From Phormidesmis priestleyi ULC007 (lineage in GTDB: Bacteria; Cyanobacteriota; Cyanobacteriia; Leptolyngbyales; Leptolyngbyaceae), in contig NZ_MPPI01000009.1 of NCBI RefSeq assembly GCF_001895925.1, positions 137,244 through 201,243 of the forward strand: 64,000 bases of DNA, read 5' to 3'. Under the pieces are notes generated by a model that had not been told where the DNA came from, made no database searches, and worked only from the letters and a program-made list of their open reading frames with translations. The first letter of the stretch is position 1. Each line of letters begins with the position of its first letter. The translations under genes were made by a program, and so were the position numbers. Below, piece after piece: positions 27,361-35,658 of this stretch.

Positions 27361-27660
27361 ATGCACGTAATCAGCCGGAGAAAGTTGCGAGATTTCTGCG
27401 AAAACCATGCCGATGCTTGTGAAGCTCTAGATGACTGGTTCAAAACGACAAATCAGGCTGAGTGGAAAAAGCTTGTAGAGGTACAATGTGTTTATCCTCA
27501 AGCGGAAGCAGTCGGCAACCTTACGGTTTTCAATATTAGGGGGAATCGGTATCGACTGATTGCTAGCATCAATTACGAACGCCAGATTGTTTACGTTAAG
27601 TATGTTCTAACTCATGCTGAATACGACAAGGATACCTGGAAAAATGACCTCTACTATTAG
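27361..27660 (+). CDS. higB: HigB-family toxin (RelE-like mRNA interferase)
   Basis: A 99-residue toxin of the HigB family. The block AWKKLVEVQCVYPQAEAVGN (first residue E here) with VFNIRGNRYRLIASINYERQ and VYVKYVLTHAEYDKDTWKND is the typical HigB core, ending in the conserved HxEYD motif. HigB toxins cut mRNA, commonly at the ribosome. As usual for this family, toxin precedes antitoxin, and the higA start overlaps its end by 17 bp. Confidence 0.93.
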   Translation: MHVISRRKLRDFCENHADACEALDDWFKTTNQAEWKKLVEVQCVYPQAEAVGNLTVFNIRGNRYRLIASINYERQIVYVKYVLTHAEYDKDTWKNDLYY

Positions 27661-28042
27661 TGCTGAATGTTATGGTAATTTGCTGTTGAAATATCAGCCT
27701 AGAGTCATTAAAACTGAGGCTGAAAATGAGGCATTTCTGGCTGTTGTGGAAGAGTTGATGGCGCGATCGCAATTAATGCCAGAGGAAGAAGTTTTGCTGG
27801 AGTTGTTGGTGAAGTTGGTTGAGGATTTTGAGGCGCAGCACTATGCACTAAACCTATCAACACCGCGATCAAGGTTGTTGCATCTGATAGAACAGCGGGG
27901 TCTTAAAGTAGGCGATTTAGATGAGGTTCTAGGCAATCAGGGGACGGCGATCGCGGCAGGAAAAGACGAGATTGGGTTAGAACAAGCGATCTCGCTGGGG
28001 CAGTTTTTTCAGGTAAAGCCTGAGTTGTTTTTGGTGAAGTAG
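27644..28042 (+). CDS. higA: HigA-like antitoxin
   Basis: 132 residues from ATG 27644, which overlaps the toxin gene; an upstream in-frame codon at 27614 is unlikely. The N-terminal acidic segment should wrap the toxin. The C-terminal helix-turn-helix (LLHLIEQRGLKVGDLDEVLGN to EQAISLGQFFQVKPELFL) is of the Xre/HigA type and would autoregulate the operon. The HTH is somewhat degenerate (GNQGTAIAAGKDEIGLEQA), but the order is intact. Confidence 0.9.
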   Translation: MTSTISAECYGNLLLKYQPRVIKTEAENEAFLAVVEELMARSQLMPEEEVLLELLVKLVEDFEAQHYALNLSTPRSRLLHLIEQRGLKVGDLDEVLGNQGTAIAAGKDEIGLEQAISLGQFFQVKPELFLVK

Positions 28043-28055
28043 TGCAGACGCTAAA

Positions 28056-28094
28056 CGAGTCTGGAGCAGATTAAGCAAATCTTAGAATCGTGAC
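28056..28094. repeat. 39-bp direct repeat, right copy
   Basis: Second copy of the repeat at 27322-27360, with a single mismatch near its end. It follows the higA stop by 14 bases. Together the copies flank exactly one HigBA pair with a period of 734 bp. Confidence 0.9.
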
Positions 28095-28185
28095 AGTTGC
28101 AAGGATCTTACGGAATATTGCTCAATTGAAGTGTAAAACAGTTTAGATAGGGAAGTTTCTACTTAGCCCCCGATCGAGCTTTTCC

Positions 28186-31002
28186 ATGAGCATTTTCCAT
28201 CTTGACCTCAGACTCGTTACGGATAGTGCTGCCGAACTGCGATATTTCTTCGACAATCCGAATGATTATGAGCGGCGAGAACTGTTGATATCGGACATCG
28301 CAGAGTTAATTGATATTGCTGAAACGGATTATTATGTGCGGTTGCCAAAACCTGCGAGAGAGATTGGGCAAGCGTTGTATCGCTGGTTGGATCGCGATCG
28401 CATTCTCACGCAACGTCTAAGCGAGCGACCGTCGGCAGTGGCGATTGCAACCGATCAGCGATTTGCTCATTTGCCTTGGGAAGTATTGCACGATGGGCAA
28501 AGTTTTTTGGTGCAGCGTGGGGTGATGCCGATCCGGTGGACGGGGAAGAAGCCGATCGTAGCAAGCAGCGCACCGCAAAATCGGGAGATGAATCTGCTGT
28601 TTATGGCGACTTCTCCAGAGAATGTGTCGCCGATCCTGGATTATGAATCGGAAGAAGCGAGGATTTTGCAGACGGCGAAGCATCAGCCGTTGAGTTTGGT
28701 GGTCGAAGAAAGCGGATGTTTGGATGAATTGCGGCAACTCGTCGCCGATCGCGCTGACTCGTTTGATGTGTTTCACTTAACGGGACACGCTACTGTGCAA
28801 GACGGACAGCCGCGATTTGTGACCGAGACGCAAATCGGAGAGGCGCATTATGCGAGTGCGACTGAGATTGCACGATCGCTCGCCAACCGAGTGCCGCCGA
28901 TGGTGTTTTTGTCGGGCTGTCACACGGGGCAGGCGGGCAAGGCGGGGGAAGTGAAATCGATGGCAGAGTCGCTGCTCGAATCGGGAGCTTTGGCGGTGTT
29001 GGGCTGGGGAAATTCGGTGCGAGACACTGAGGCAGCGGCGGCGGCAGAAGTGCTGTATAAAACGCTGGCAGAGGGTGGCACGGTGCTGCAAGCGATGGGG
29101 TTGACTTATCAAAAATTGTTGGAGACAGGGGCGCGGGATTGGCACTTGCTGCGGCTCTACGTGGCGGACAGATTGCCAGAATCGCTGGTGACGCGACGCA
29201 ATACGCCGGGACGCAAACGATCGACGATCGCACCCGTTCAACCGCAGTTTCTCAACCCGGATGAGACTGATCCGAAAAAACGGATCAAAGTGCCGACGCG
29301 AGAAGAGTTTGTCGGGCGGCGACGACAGATTCAGCGCTGTCTGCGATCGCTCTCAACGACTCAGACAGATTATCTGGGCGTGTTGATTCACGGCATGGGC
29401 GGGCTGGGTAAGAGCAGCATCGCGTCGCGGTTGTGCGATCGCCTGTCGGAGCGAGTGCCGATCGTTTGGGTGGGTCACATTGATCAAGGGTCGCTGTGTC
29501 ATCGGCTCAAAGACAAGCTCTCGTCGGAGTTGCGCCAGGTGGTGATCAATCCGCGTGATGAGTTGCGCTATCGGTTGCGCGATGTGTTTGAGGCGTGGAG
29601 CGGCAAGCCGTTTGTGTTTGTGCTGGATGATTTTGAACATAATCTGGATGCAACGGCGATGGGCTATGAGTTGTCGGCAACAGTGGCGGCAGTGTTGAAG
29701 GCTTTGACTTGGGCGATCGTAGAAACAAATGCACCCCATCGGATCATCATCACCTGTCGCTATGATGTCGAGTCGGCGTGGATTGAGTCGTTTTATCGGC
29801 AGCCGATGGAGGCGATGCACGGGGCAGATTTAGAGAAGAAGTGCGATCGCTTAAAGCTAACCAGCCTGGGAACGGCTGACTTGCAACAAGAAGCGAAGCA
29901 GCGATCGGGCGGCAACCCCTTATTATTGGAGGGGTTGAGTAAGCGATTGACGGAACCAGAGCCAAAGCTAGAGGCGACGTTAGAAGACTTGAAGCCGCGT
30001 GTGTTGGCGCAGAGTTTGGCGACACAGCTAGAGGAAAATCGATCGCTGCGAGAGATGTTGTCGTGGGGCGCGGTGTTTGAGATTCCGGTGCCGCGAGTGG
30101 CGATGAAGATTGTCTGTGGGGCTGAGTTTGAGCGATCGCTAGAGCAGTCGATCTCGCTGGGGTTGATGGAGGTCAGCCCCAATGATGAGGTGCGAGTGCC
30201 GCGAATTCTGTCGCTGATGGTTCCGGCAATCGATGAAGCGGTGTATGCAGAGCTTGCAAAGTGTCTCTATCAGCAGTGGTGGGAAGAAGCGGACACTTCA
30301 ACGGAGGAACAGCAGATCGAGATTCATCGGTTTGCGCTGTTGGGGAAAGTAGAAGCGATCGCGGCGAAGATTGCAAGTGTATTAGCGAATCGTTGGAATA
30401 ACAGCGCTCGTTATCGAGAAGCAGAAGCGATAAGTCAAGCAACGCTAAACATCACGGACAGTTATTTAATTTGGCATGAGCTTGCTCGTTCCAAACACTA
30501 CACTGACGTATCTCAAGCAATTCTTTGCTATGAACAAGCTTCAAAGAAAAGTCCAACAGGAGAACTAGATAAGACTGACCAACGAGAAAAAGCAGCGATT
30601 AATCACAACTTAGCAATTCTCAAAGCGGATCAGGGCTATACAGCAGAGGCGATCGTGCTGTATGACCAGTTAATCGTGCTGTGGGAGCAAATTGGGGATA
30701 TGCAAAGCAAAGCAGCGACCTTGCACCAAAAGGGCATTCTCAAAGCGAACCAGGGCCATACAGCAGAGGCGTTCGCGCTGTATATTCAATCATTGCTTTT
30801 GGATAAGCAAATCGGGAATATACGAGGCAGAGCAGCAACCTTGCCAATGGTGGCGCAATTGCTGGCAGAAGAAGGAAGGTTTGAACCCGCTATCAAATAT
30901 TTGCAAGAATCGATCGCCATCCTGAAACGCATCAGTTCTCCTGATGCTCAAACGGTTGAAAGAATTTTGGCTCATGTCGTGCAGATGCAGAATCAAGCCT
31001 AG
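28186..31002 (+). CDS. CHAT protease-STAND NTPase-TPR protein
   Basis: A 938-residue protein. The N-terminal CHAT (caspase-like) peptidase (about 1-330) has catalytic His201 in HLTGHA and Cys245 in LSGCHTG. The P-loop NTPase region (about 365-700) has FVGRRRQI, the Walker A GMGGLGKSS (Lys409) and the Walker B-like VFVLDDFEH. C-terminal TPRs (about 800-930) include a recent duplication of a 40-residue unit. The layout is that of NLR/STAND conflict proteins that sense invaders or partners and activate a protease. The trigger and substrate are unknown. It is preceded by EACC1-like and HigBA genes. Confidence 0.88.
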   Translation: MSIFHLDLRLVTDSAAELRYFFDNPNDYERRELLISDIAELIDIAETDYYVRLPKPAREIGQALYRWLDRDRILTQRLSERPSAVAIATDQRFAHLPWEVLHDGQSFLVQRGVMPIRWTGKKPIVASSAPQNREMNLLFMATSPENVSPILDYESEEARILQTAKHQPLSLVVEESGCLDELRQLVADRADSFDVFHLTGHATVQDGQPRFVTETQIGEAHYASATEIARSLANRVPPMVFLSGCHTGQAGKAGEVKSMAESLLESGALAVLGWGNSVRDTEAAAAAEVLYKTLAEGGTVLQAMGLTYQKLLETGARDWHLLRLYVADRLPESLVTRRNTPGRKRSTIAPVQPQFLNPDETDPKKRIKVPTREEFVGRRRQIQRCLRSLSTTQTDYLGVLIHGMGGLGKSSIASRLCDRLSERVPIVWVGHIDQGSLCHRLKDKLSSELRQVVINPRDELRYRLRDVFEAWSGKPFVFVLDDFEHNLDATAMGYELSATVAAVLKALTWAIVETNAPHRIIITCRYDVESAWIESFYRQPMEAMHGADLEKKCDRLKLTSLGTADLQQEAKQRSGGNPLLLEGLSKRLTEPEPKLEATLEDLKPRVLAQSLATQLEENRSLREMLSWGAVFEIPVPRVAMKIVCGAEFERSLEQSISLGLMEVSPNDEVRVPRILSLMVPAIDEAVYAELAKCLYQQWWEEADTSTEEQQIEIHRFALLGKVEAIAAKIASVLANRWNNSARYREAEAISQATLNITDSYLIWHELARSKHYTDVSQAILCYEQASKKSPTGELDKTDQREKAAINHNLAILKADQGYTAEAIVLYDQLIVLWEQIGDMQSKAATLHQKGILKANQGHTAEAFALYIQSLLLDKQIGNIRGRAATLPMVAQLLAEEGRFEPAIKYLQESIAILKRISSPDAQTVERILAHVVQMQNQA

Positions 31003-31108
31003 CGATTAGCATCTGAGAACCAAAGCGTAGTCAAAACAATAGCGCGATCCCTAATGGAATTACCCGATCGCTTTGCCAACCGTTAGCGCGATCACCAAGG
31101 AAACCTCA

Positions 31109-31228
31109 ATGGAACCGTCAACGCTAGAAGGCACTTGGAAAAAAATTCTTCAACACCCCGCTAAACTAGCAGGGCAGCGAATTAAATGTCCCGTCTCTAT
31201 CAGCATTCTGTTCACATCGTTCCTTTAA
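31109..31228 (+). CDS. Small DUF-type protein, probably truncated
   Basis: 39 residues, too short for most gene callers. MEPSTLEGTWKKILQHPAKL and the following AGQRIKC match the LEGTWEEIL...PELAGKRV motif of small cyanobacterial proteins often found in toxin-antitoxin-like pairs. The typical C-terminus seems lost and it overlaps the 3' end of the convergent permease gene by 17 bp, suggesting a fragment. No partner toxin follows. Confidence 0.4.
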   Translation: MEPSTLEGTWKKILQHPAKLAGQRIKCPVSISILFTSFL

Positions 31229-32093
31229 ATAATCCTTGCGGGCGCACTAACAAAACTGACACCATAATCAAGAGGGCAACCGCCAGCTTATATTCCGATC
31301 GTAGCCAGTAGGTGCTGAGTTCTTGAGCCACGCCAATCACCAGCGCCCCAGCGATCGCCCCATAAGGGTTGCCAATTCCGCCCAAAATCACCGAGGCAAA
31401 CAGCGGCAAAATCAAAAACCAGCCCATGTTAGGTCTGACGGCTTCGACCAACCCCAACATGCTGCCGCCGAGCGCGGTCAAGCTTCCGGCAATCACCCAA
31501 GTCCAGATCACGACGCGATCGACATTAATGCCCGTAACTCGCGCTAAATCAATATCATCTGCCACCGCTCGCATGGCTTTACCCACTTTGGTATATTGCA
31601 GCAGATAATGCAGCGCCGCGATCGCAACAATCGCTAGCCCAATCACGACAAGATTATAAAGTGGAACTCTGATGCCCGCAAATGATAACGCTTCGGCAAC
31701 TGGTAATTCATAGCGCTGATTACTGCCGCCCCAAAATAAAATAATGCCATTGCGAATGAATAGAGCCAGCCCGATCGACATAATGATCAGCGTGGTTGAG
31801 GTGGCGCGTTGAACCCGCATCGGTGCCCATAACAGCTTTTCAATCAGCAAGGCGACTCCGACCGTGATTGCAGATGAGAGGACGATCGACACCCAAATCG
31901 GCAGATTGCTCACCGTGTTAAAAAATAGCGTTACATAAGCGCCCAGGGTCATGAAGTCTCCGTGGGCAAAATTAGACAGCCGCAAAATGCCATAAGTCAG
32001 ACTCAACCCCACGGCTGACAGTGCGATAATGCTACCGAGTGAGATGCCATTCACAATCAACTGCGCGATTTGGGTATCCATTGCTGAAAACAT
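31212..32093 (-). CDS. Branched-chain amino acid ABC transporter permease (LivH type)
   Basis: A 293-residue inner-membrane permease of the LivH class: about eight membrane helices with the start MDTQIAQLIVNGISLGSIIAL, GLSLTYGILRLSNFAHGD and GKAMRAVADDIDLARVTGIN, which is the cytoplasmic loop for the ATPase. It imports branched-chain or related amino acids, or urea in cyanobacterial Urt variants. The other Liv genes are not in the window. Start may be 32093 or ATG 32081. Confidence 0.92.
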   Translation of the reverse strand: MFSAMDTQIAQLIVNGISLGSIIALSAVGLSLTYGILRLSNFAHGDFMTLGAYVTLFFNTVSNLPIWVSIVLSSAITVGVALLIEKLLWAPMRVQRATSTTLIIMSIGLALFIRNGIILFWGGSNQRYELPVAEALSFAGIRVPLYNLVVIGLAIVAIAALHYLLQYTKVGKAMRAVADDIDLARVTGINVDRVVIWTWVIAGSLTALGGSMLGLVEAVRPNMGWFLILPLFASVILGGIGNPYGAIAGALVIGVAQELSTYWLRSEYKLAVALLIMVSVLLVRPQGLFKGTM

Positions 32094-32148
32094 TTACAAT
32101 CTATCGCTTGATTGTCTATGAATCAGGCAAGTTTGAAAAGTTTAAAGC

Positions 32149-32184
32149 AAACCTCGGAGGTTTTGGTCAAAATGCGTAAGTCCT
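32149..32184. repeat. Single-arm copy of the AAACCTCGGAGGTTT repeat
   Basis: AAACCTCGGAGGTTTTGGTC followed by AAAATGCGTAAGTCC. It is a composite of the flanks of the larger element at 24763-24851, as if an internal part had been deleted. It lies between the permease and flavoprotein genes. Confidence 0.6.
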
Positions 32185-32211
32185 GCAACACTGACTGTTG
32201 CCGTTTCTCTT

Positions 32212-32787
32212 TTAGGGATTTACTTCCTGGCTACTCCAGCTTCGATCGTCTGCCCGGTGATAGAGATAACGATTTTGCGGATCGCCTCTCAGTTCTAGAT
32301 GGTCAACCTGATTGGGGTCTAACAACAGCAAACAAAAGTGCGGCAGCGGTTCAGTCAGGCTAGGCGGCGGCGGTGAAGAAACCTCGATTTTCGGTTTGCC
32401 GGGATGCGCCCAATCAAACTGAACCCGCGCACTGTCAGAAAGGTTTTGCCACATCGATCGCCGAGCCTCTTGCAGCTCATCGTTAGGATGGTCACGTTTC
32501 ACGATCGTCAACGTCCCCAATAAGCGAAATTGCTCACGGGTGTTGGGGAAGTACCAACAGACTTCTGCCCAGGCGGACTGCTCGATCTGCTCAATTTTCT
32601 CGCTGCGGTCGTCGGCAATAAACTTCAATTGATCGGTGTCGTCTCGAAACCCCCGAAACACGACGGTGCGGTTTGCGGGTCTGCCGTCAGGACGCACCGT
32701 TGCCAGTTGGAGATAACGGGCATAGGCGAGAGAACGATTGCGCTGAAGGGCACGAGCGATCGACGATCGCCAAGGAGCAAGAACCAT
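32212..32787 (-). CDS. Npun_F5749-type FMN-dependent PPOX flavoprotein
   Basis: 191 residues from ATG 32787 (MVLAPWRSSIARAL); the upstream TTG is less likely. The pyridoxamine 5'-phosphate oxidase-like fold is shown by ATVRPDGRPANRTVVFRGF, FIADDRSEKIEQIEQ and WAEVCWYFPNTREQFRLLG. The family is an FMN-binding flavoprotein group widespread in cyanobacteria, sometimes annotated as pyridoxamine oxidase, but the actual reaction is uncertain. No neighbour suggests a pathway. Confidence 0.88.
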   Translation of the reverse strand: MVLAPWRSSIARALQRNRSLAYARYLQLATVRPDGRPANRTVVFRGFRDDTDQLKFIADDRSEKIEQIEQSAWAEVCWYFPNTREQFRLLGTLTIVKRDHPNDELQEARRSMWQNLSDSARVQFDWAHPGKPKIEVSSPPPPSLTEPLPHFCLLLLDPNQVDHLELRGDPQNRYLYHRADDRSWSSQEVNP

Positions 32788-33062
32788 TAAAACCAAATAA
32801 TAGAGAACAAAAGTGGCTCACGAAAAAGTGCTTACAGTAGCGTAATTTATAGAAGTCTTTAAATGATTTTATTTGTCTCGATCGAAGTCGGAAATTGCGT
32901 CTATACTCGATCGGCCTATTTATAGTTCGCTTGAACTAGGAAGAGTACTGATTGTCAAAATTCAATCCTAGATGTAGAGTGTATGAACTTATTTTTATCA
33001 TAATCACGCAGCATATAGCGTTAATTCATCTCAGCGATCACCCCTGACACACGGAGTCACTC

Positions 33063-35387
33063 ATGGTTCGAGACATTATCAAACCCAAAGATATTTCTGA
33101 CTCAAGCGGTCAGGCTATCAACCAGTTTAGCGGGCAGTTTCCCGTTTCTGCCCCGGCTGCAAATCCAGTTTTTTATCGCACTTATAGCCGCAAGCTGAGT
33201 GACGATCGCCGCGAATCATGGCAACAAGTCAGCCAGCGCACCATTCAAGGCATGACCGATTTGGGGCATTTTACCCCCGAAGAGCGGGCACTCGTCGAAA
33301 AAATGCAGCAAACTATGCGCTGTCTGCCGTCGGGTCGCTGGCTGTGGGTCGGCGGCACGGGCTGGATCGAGAAGCCTGAAAACTTCTCTGGTGCCTATAA
33401 CTGCACCAGCACCAACGTCATTGACTGGAAAGCCTTTGGGCTGATGATGGATCTGGCAATGATGGGCTGTGGCACCGGAGCCGTTTTAGAATCTAAATAC
33501 ACTAACCAGCTTCCTATTATCCGCAATCGCTTAATCGTGAAGCACGTTAGCGAAATTGGCACCGCTTCGGTTGAGCAGCGCCAAGAGAAAACGCAGATTA
33601 CGGCTGAAGGAAATCAAGTCACAATCCGCGTGGGTGACAGTCGTCAGGGTTGGGTTGCTTCTTATCAAGGCTTGCTAGAACTCTGCACCGACGATCGCTT
33701 CACGGGTGATGTAGAAGTTACGATCAACCTCAGCCATGTCCGCCCTGCCGGAGAGCGCCTCAAAGGATTTGGCGGCATGGCAAACCCCGTACGACTACCG
33801 GGATTGTACGAACGCTGCGCTAAGATTCTTGACCGAGCGATCGGGCGACAGCTCACTTCGATCGAGGGTTGCTTACTGATTGATGAAGCCGCTGCCTGCG
33901 TGGTTGCCGGAAACATCAGAAGATCGGCAGGGATGCGTCAAGGCGGCAGCGAAGACACCGACTTTGCCGGAGCAAAAGAAAATCTCTGGCAGCAAGACGC
34001 TGAGGGCAACTGGCGAATTGATCCCGATCGCGACGCTTTGAGAATGGCAAATCACACCCGTGTCTATCACCATCAGCCCACCGCCCAAGAATGTATTGAT
34101 GCGGTTCGTAAGCAGTTTTACTCTGGTGAAGGTGCCATTCAATATGCACCGGAGGCGATCGCGCGATCGAATGCAGACATTCTCACTACATCTGAACTAA
34201 AGACCGAATTTTTACGAGCTTACGACGCGGGTCAAGGGCAACAATGGATACAAGCAAGACATCCAGAAATGCCGCTTCAAGAGTTGGAGCATCGTCTAGG
34301 ACGCTACGGGCTAAATCCTTGTGGTGAAATTTTAGGCGAGGACTTCCACTGTAATTTATCTGAAGTTCACCTTAATCAGCTTGACCCGTTCGATTATCAA
34401 GAACAAGAAGGGGCATTTACAGCCGGGGCGCTGTCAGTAGCGGCGTTGCTGAACCACACATTTCAGGAGCCGCGCTATCAATATTCTCGTGAGCTAGACC
34501 CGATCGTCGGAGTCTCCTTCACAGGCTTATTCGACTTTTTTGTGAATGCGTTTGGCGTAGAGTGGCTGCGCTGGTGGGAAGCGGGCAGACCTGATACGGT
34601 CAACGGCTTGGAGTTTAAGCAAAAAGAGCAAGATTATCTGACTCGCTGGCGCAATATTGTGCATCAAGTGGTTTGGGATTATTGCGATCGTCACGATATC
34701 AAGCGTCCAAATCGCTGCACGACCGTTCAGCCTGCTGGCACAAAGTCGCTGCTGACGGGTGCGAGTCCGGGGTGGCATCCGCCCAAAGCACAGCGCTTTA
34801 TTCGTCGGATTACGTTCCGCAAAAACGATCCGGTGGCGTTGGCTTGTTTAGATTATGGTTACAGCATTGTGCCTTCGCAGTCAGACAAAGACGAAACAGG
34901 GAATTTGCTCAATGATCCCTTTGACATTCGCTGCACTGAGTGGCTGGTAGAAATTCCGGTTGAGGTGCCTTGGGCAGTGTTGCCAGGAGCCGATCGAGTG
35001 GAAATTGAGAAATTCTCTGCGGTGGCTCAGATGGATTTTTATATGCAGGTGCAGCGCTTTTACACGACGCATAACACGAGTGCAACGATCGAGCTTCGTG
35101 AAGACGAGATCGATGCACTAGCGGCGAAGATCTATCACGCGATCGAGCACCACGAGGGCTATATCAGTGCAGCACTGTTGGCACGATTTGATGCGCCATT
35201 TCCCCGGTTGCCGTTTGAGAAGATCGATCAGGAAACTTATGAGCGACTGCAACGGGAGGTGAGCGATCGTCAGAAGACTTCAGATTTTTATGCGGCGCTG
35301 ACTCGATATGATTCGGGTGAGGTGGCGGCTGAAGGCCCGGCGGGTTGCGATAGCGATAAGTGCATGATGCCTGAGAAGAAAGGCTAA
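33063..35387 (+). CDS. nrdJ: Adenosylcobalamin-dependent ribonucleoside-triphosphate reductase
   Basis: A 774-residue class II ribonucleotide reductase that makes deoxyribonucleotides using B12. The active-site motif NPCGEI (about residue 420) and NCTSTN of the barrel are seen, with the CDSDKCMM C-terminal redox pair. The length is that of an intein-free enzyme. An RBS-like GGAG lies just upstream of the ATG. No cobalamin riboswitch was recognised in the 270-bp leader. It supplies dNTPs independent of oxygen. Confidence 0.95.
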   Translation: MVRDIIKPKDISDSSGQAINQFSGQFPVSAPAANPVFYRTYSRKLSDDRRESWQQVSQRTIQGMTDLGHFTPEERALVEKMQQTMRCLPSGRWLWVGGTGWIEKPENFSGAYNCTSTNVIDWKAFGLMMDLAMMGCGTGAVLESKYTNQLPIIRNRLIVKHVSEIGTASVEQRQEKTQITAEGNQVTIRVGDSRQGWVASYQGLLELCTDDRFTGDVEVTINLSHVRPAGERLKGFGGMANPVRLPGLYERCAKILDRAIGRQLTSIEGCLLIDEAAACVVAGNIRRSAGMRQGGSEDTDFAGAKENLWQQDAEGNWRIDPDRDALRMANHTRVYHHQPTAQECIDAVRKQFYSGEGAIQYAPEAIARSNADILTTSELKTEFLRAYDAGQGQQWIQARHPEMPLQELEHRLGRYGLNPCGEILGEDFHCNLSEVHLNQLDPFDYQEQEGAFTAGALSVAALLNHTFQEPRYQYSRELDPIVGVSFTGLFDFFVNAFGVEWLRWWEAGRPDTVNGLEFKQKEQDYLTRWRNIVHQVVWDYCDRHDIKRPNRCTTVQPAGTKSLLTGASPGWHPPKAQRFIRRITFRKNDPVALACLDYGYSIVPSQSDKDETGNLLNDPFDIRCTEWLVEIPVEVPWAVLPGADRVEIEKFSAVAQMDFYMQVQRFYTTHNTSATIELREDEIDALAAKIYHAIEHHEGYISAALLARFDAPFPRLPFEKIDQETYERLQREVSDRQKTSDFYAALTRYDSGEVAAEGPAGCDSDKCMMPEKKG

Positions 35388-35424
35388 CCCCAACCTCGGC
35401 TATTTTTTGGAGATTCTCTGTTCA

Positions 35425-35462
35425 GCGAATACCAATTTTTCATATGAAAAATTGGTATTCGC
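35425..35462. repeat. 38-bp perfect palindrome
   Basis: GCGAATACCAATTTTTCAT is followed directly by its exact reverse complement, with no loop and CATATG at the centre. It lies between nrdJ and the DNA methyltransferase gene, close to the left edge of the AT-rich island. A terminator, cruciform or mobile-repeat role is possible. Confidence 0.9.
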
Positions 35463-35658
35463 CGAATAATGCACTTGAGCGGCTTGACTTTGCAATCACC
35501 AAGATTTTTGGACAGTCTGCGCCAAGCGAATTATTAGATGCCCTTTAGCCTACGGCACAAATTAGTCTTTATGTACTATTTAAGCTCAAAGTGGTAGGCT
35601 TTATATCTCTCTACATCTGAGAGTAACTTGTGTTCCCGATCCCAGGGCGAATAAAGTA

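Noticed and set aside
28417..30442. Several antisense ORFs opposite the CHAT-STAND gene
   Set aside because: They are shadows of a GC-biased coding strand with no domain content.
32797..33062. Cobalamin riboswitch ahead of the B12-dependent nrdJ
   Set aside because: No B12-box or conserved helices could be recognised in the leader.
33063..35387. Intein in nrdJ, as in many cyanobacterial homologues
   Set aside because: The protein is 774 residues and continuous through its motifs, with no splicing-domain signature.
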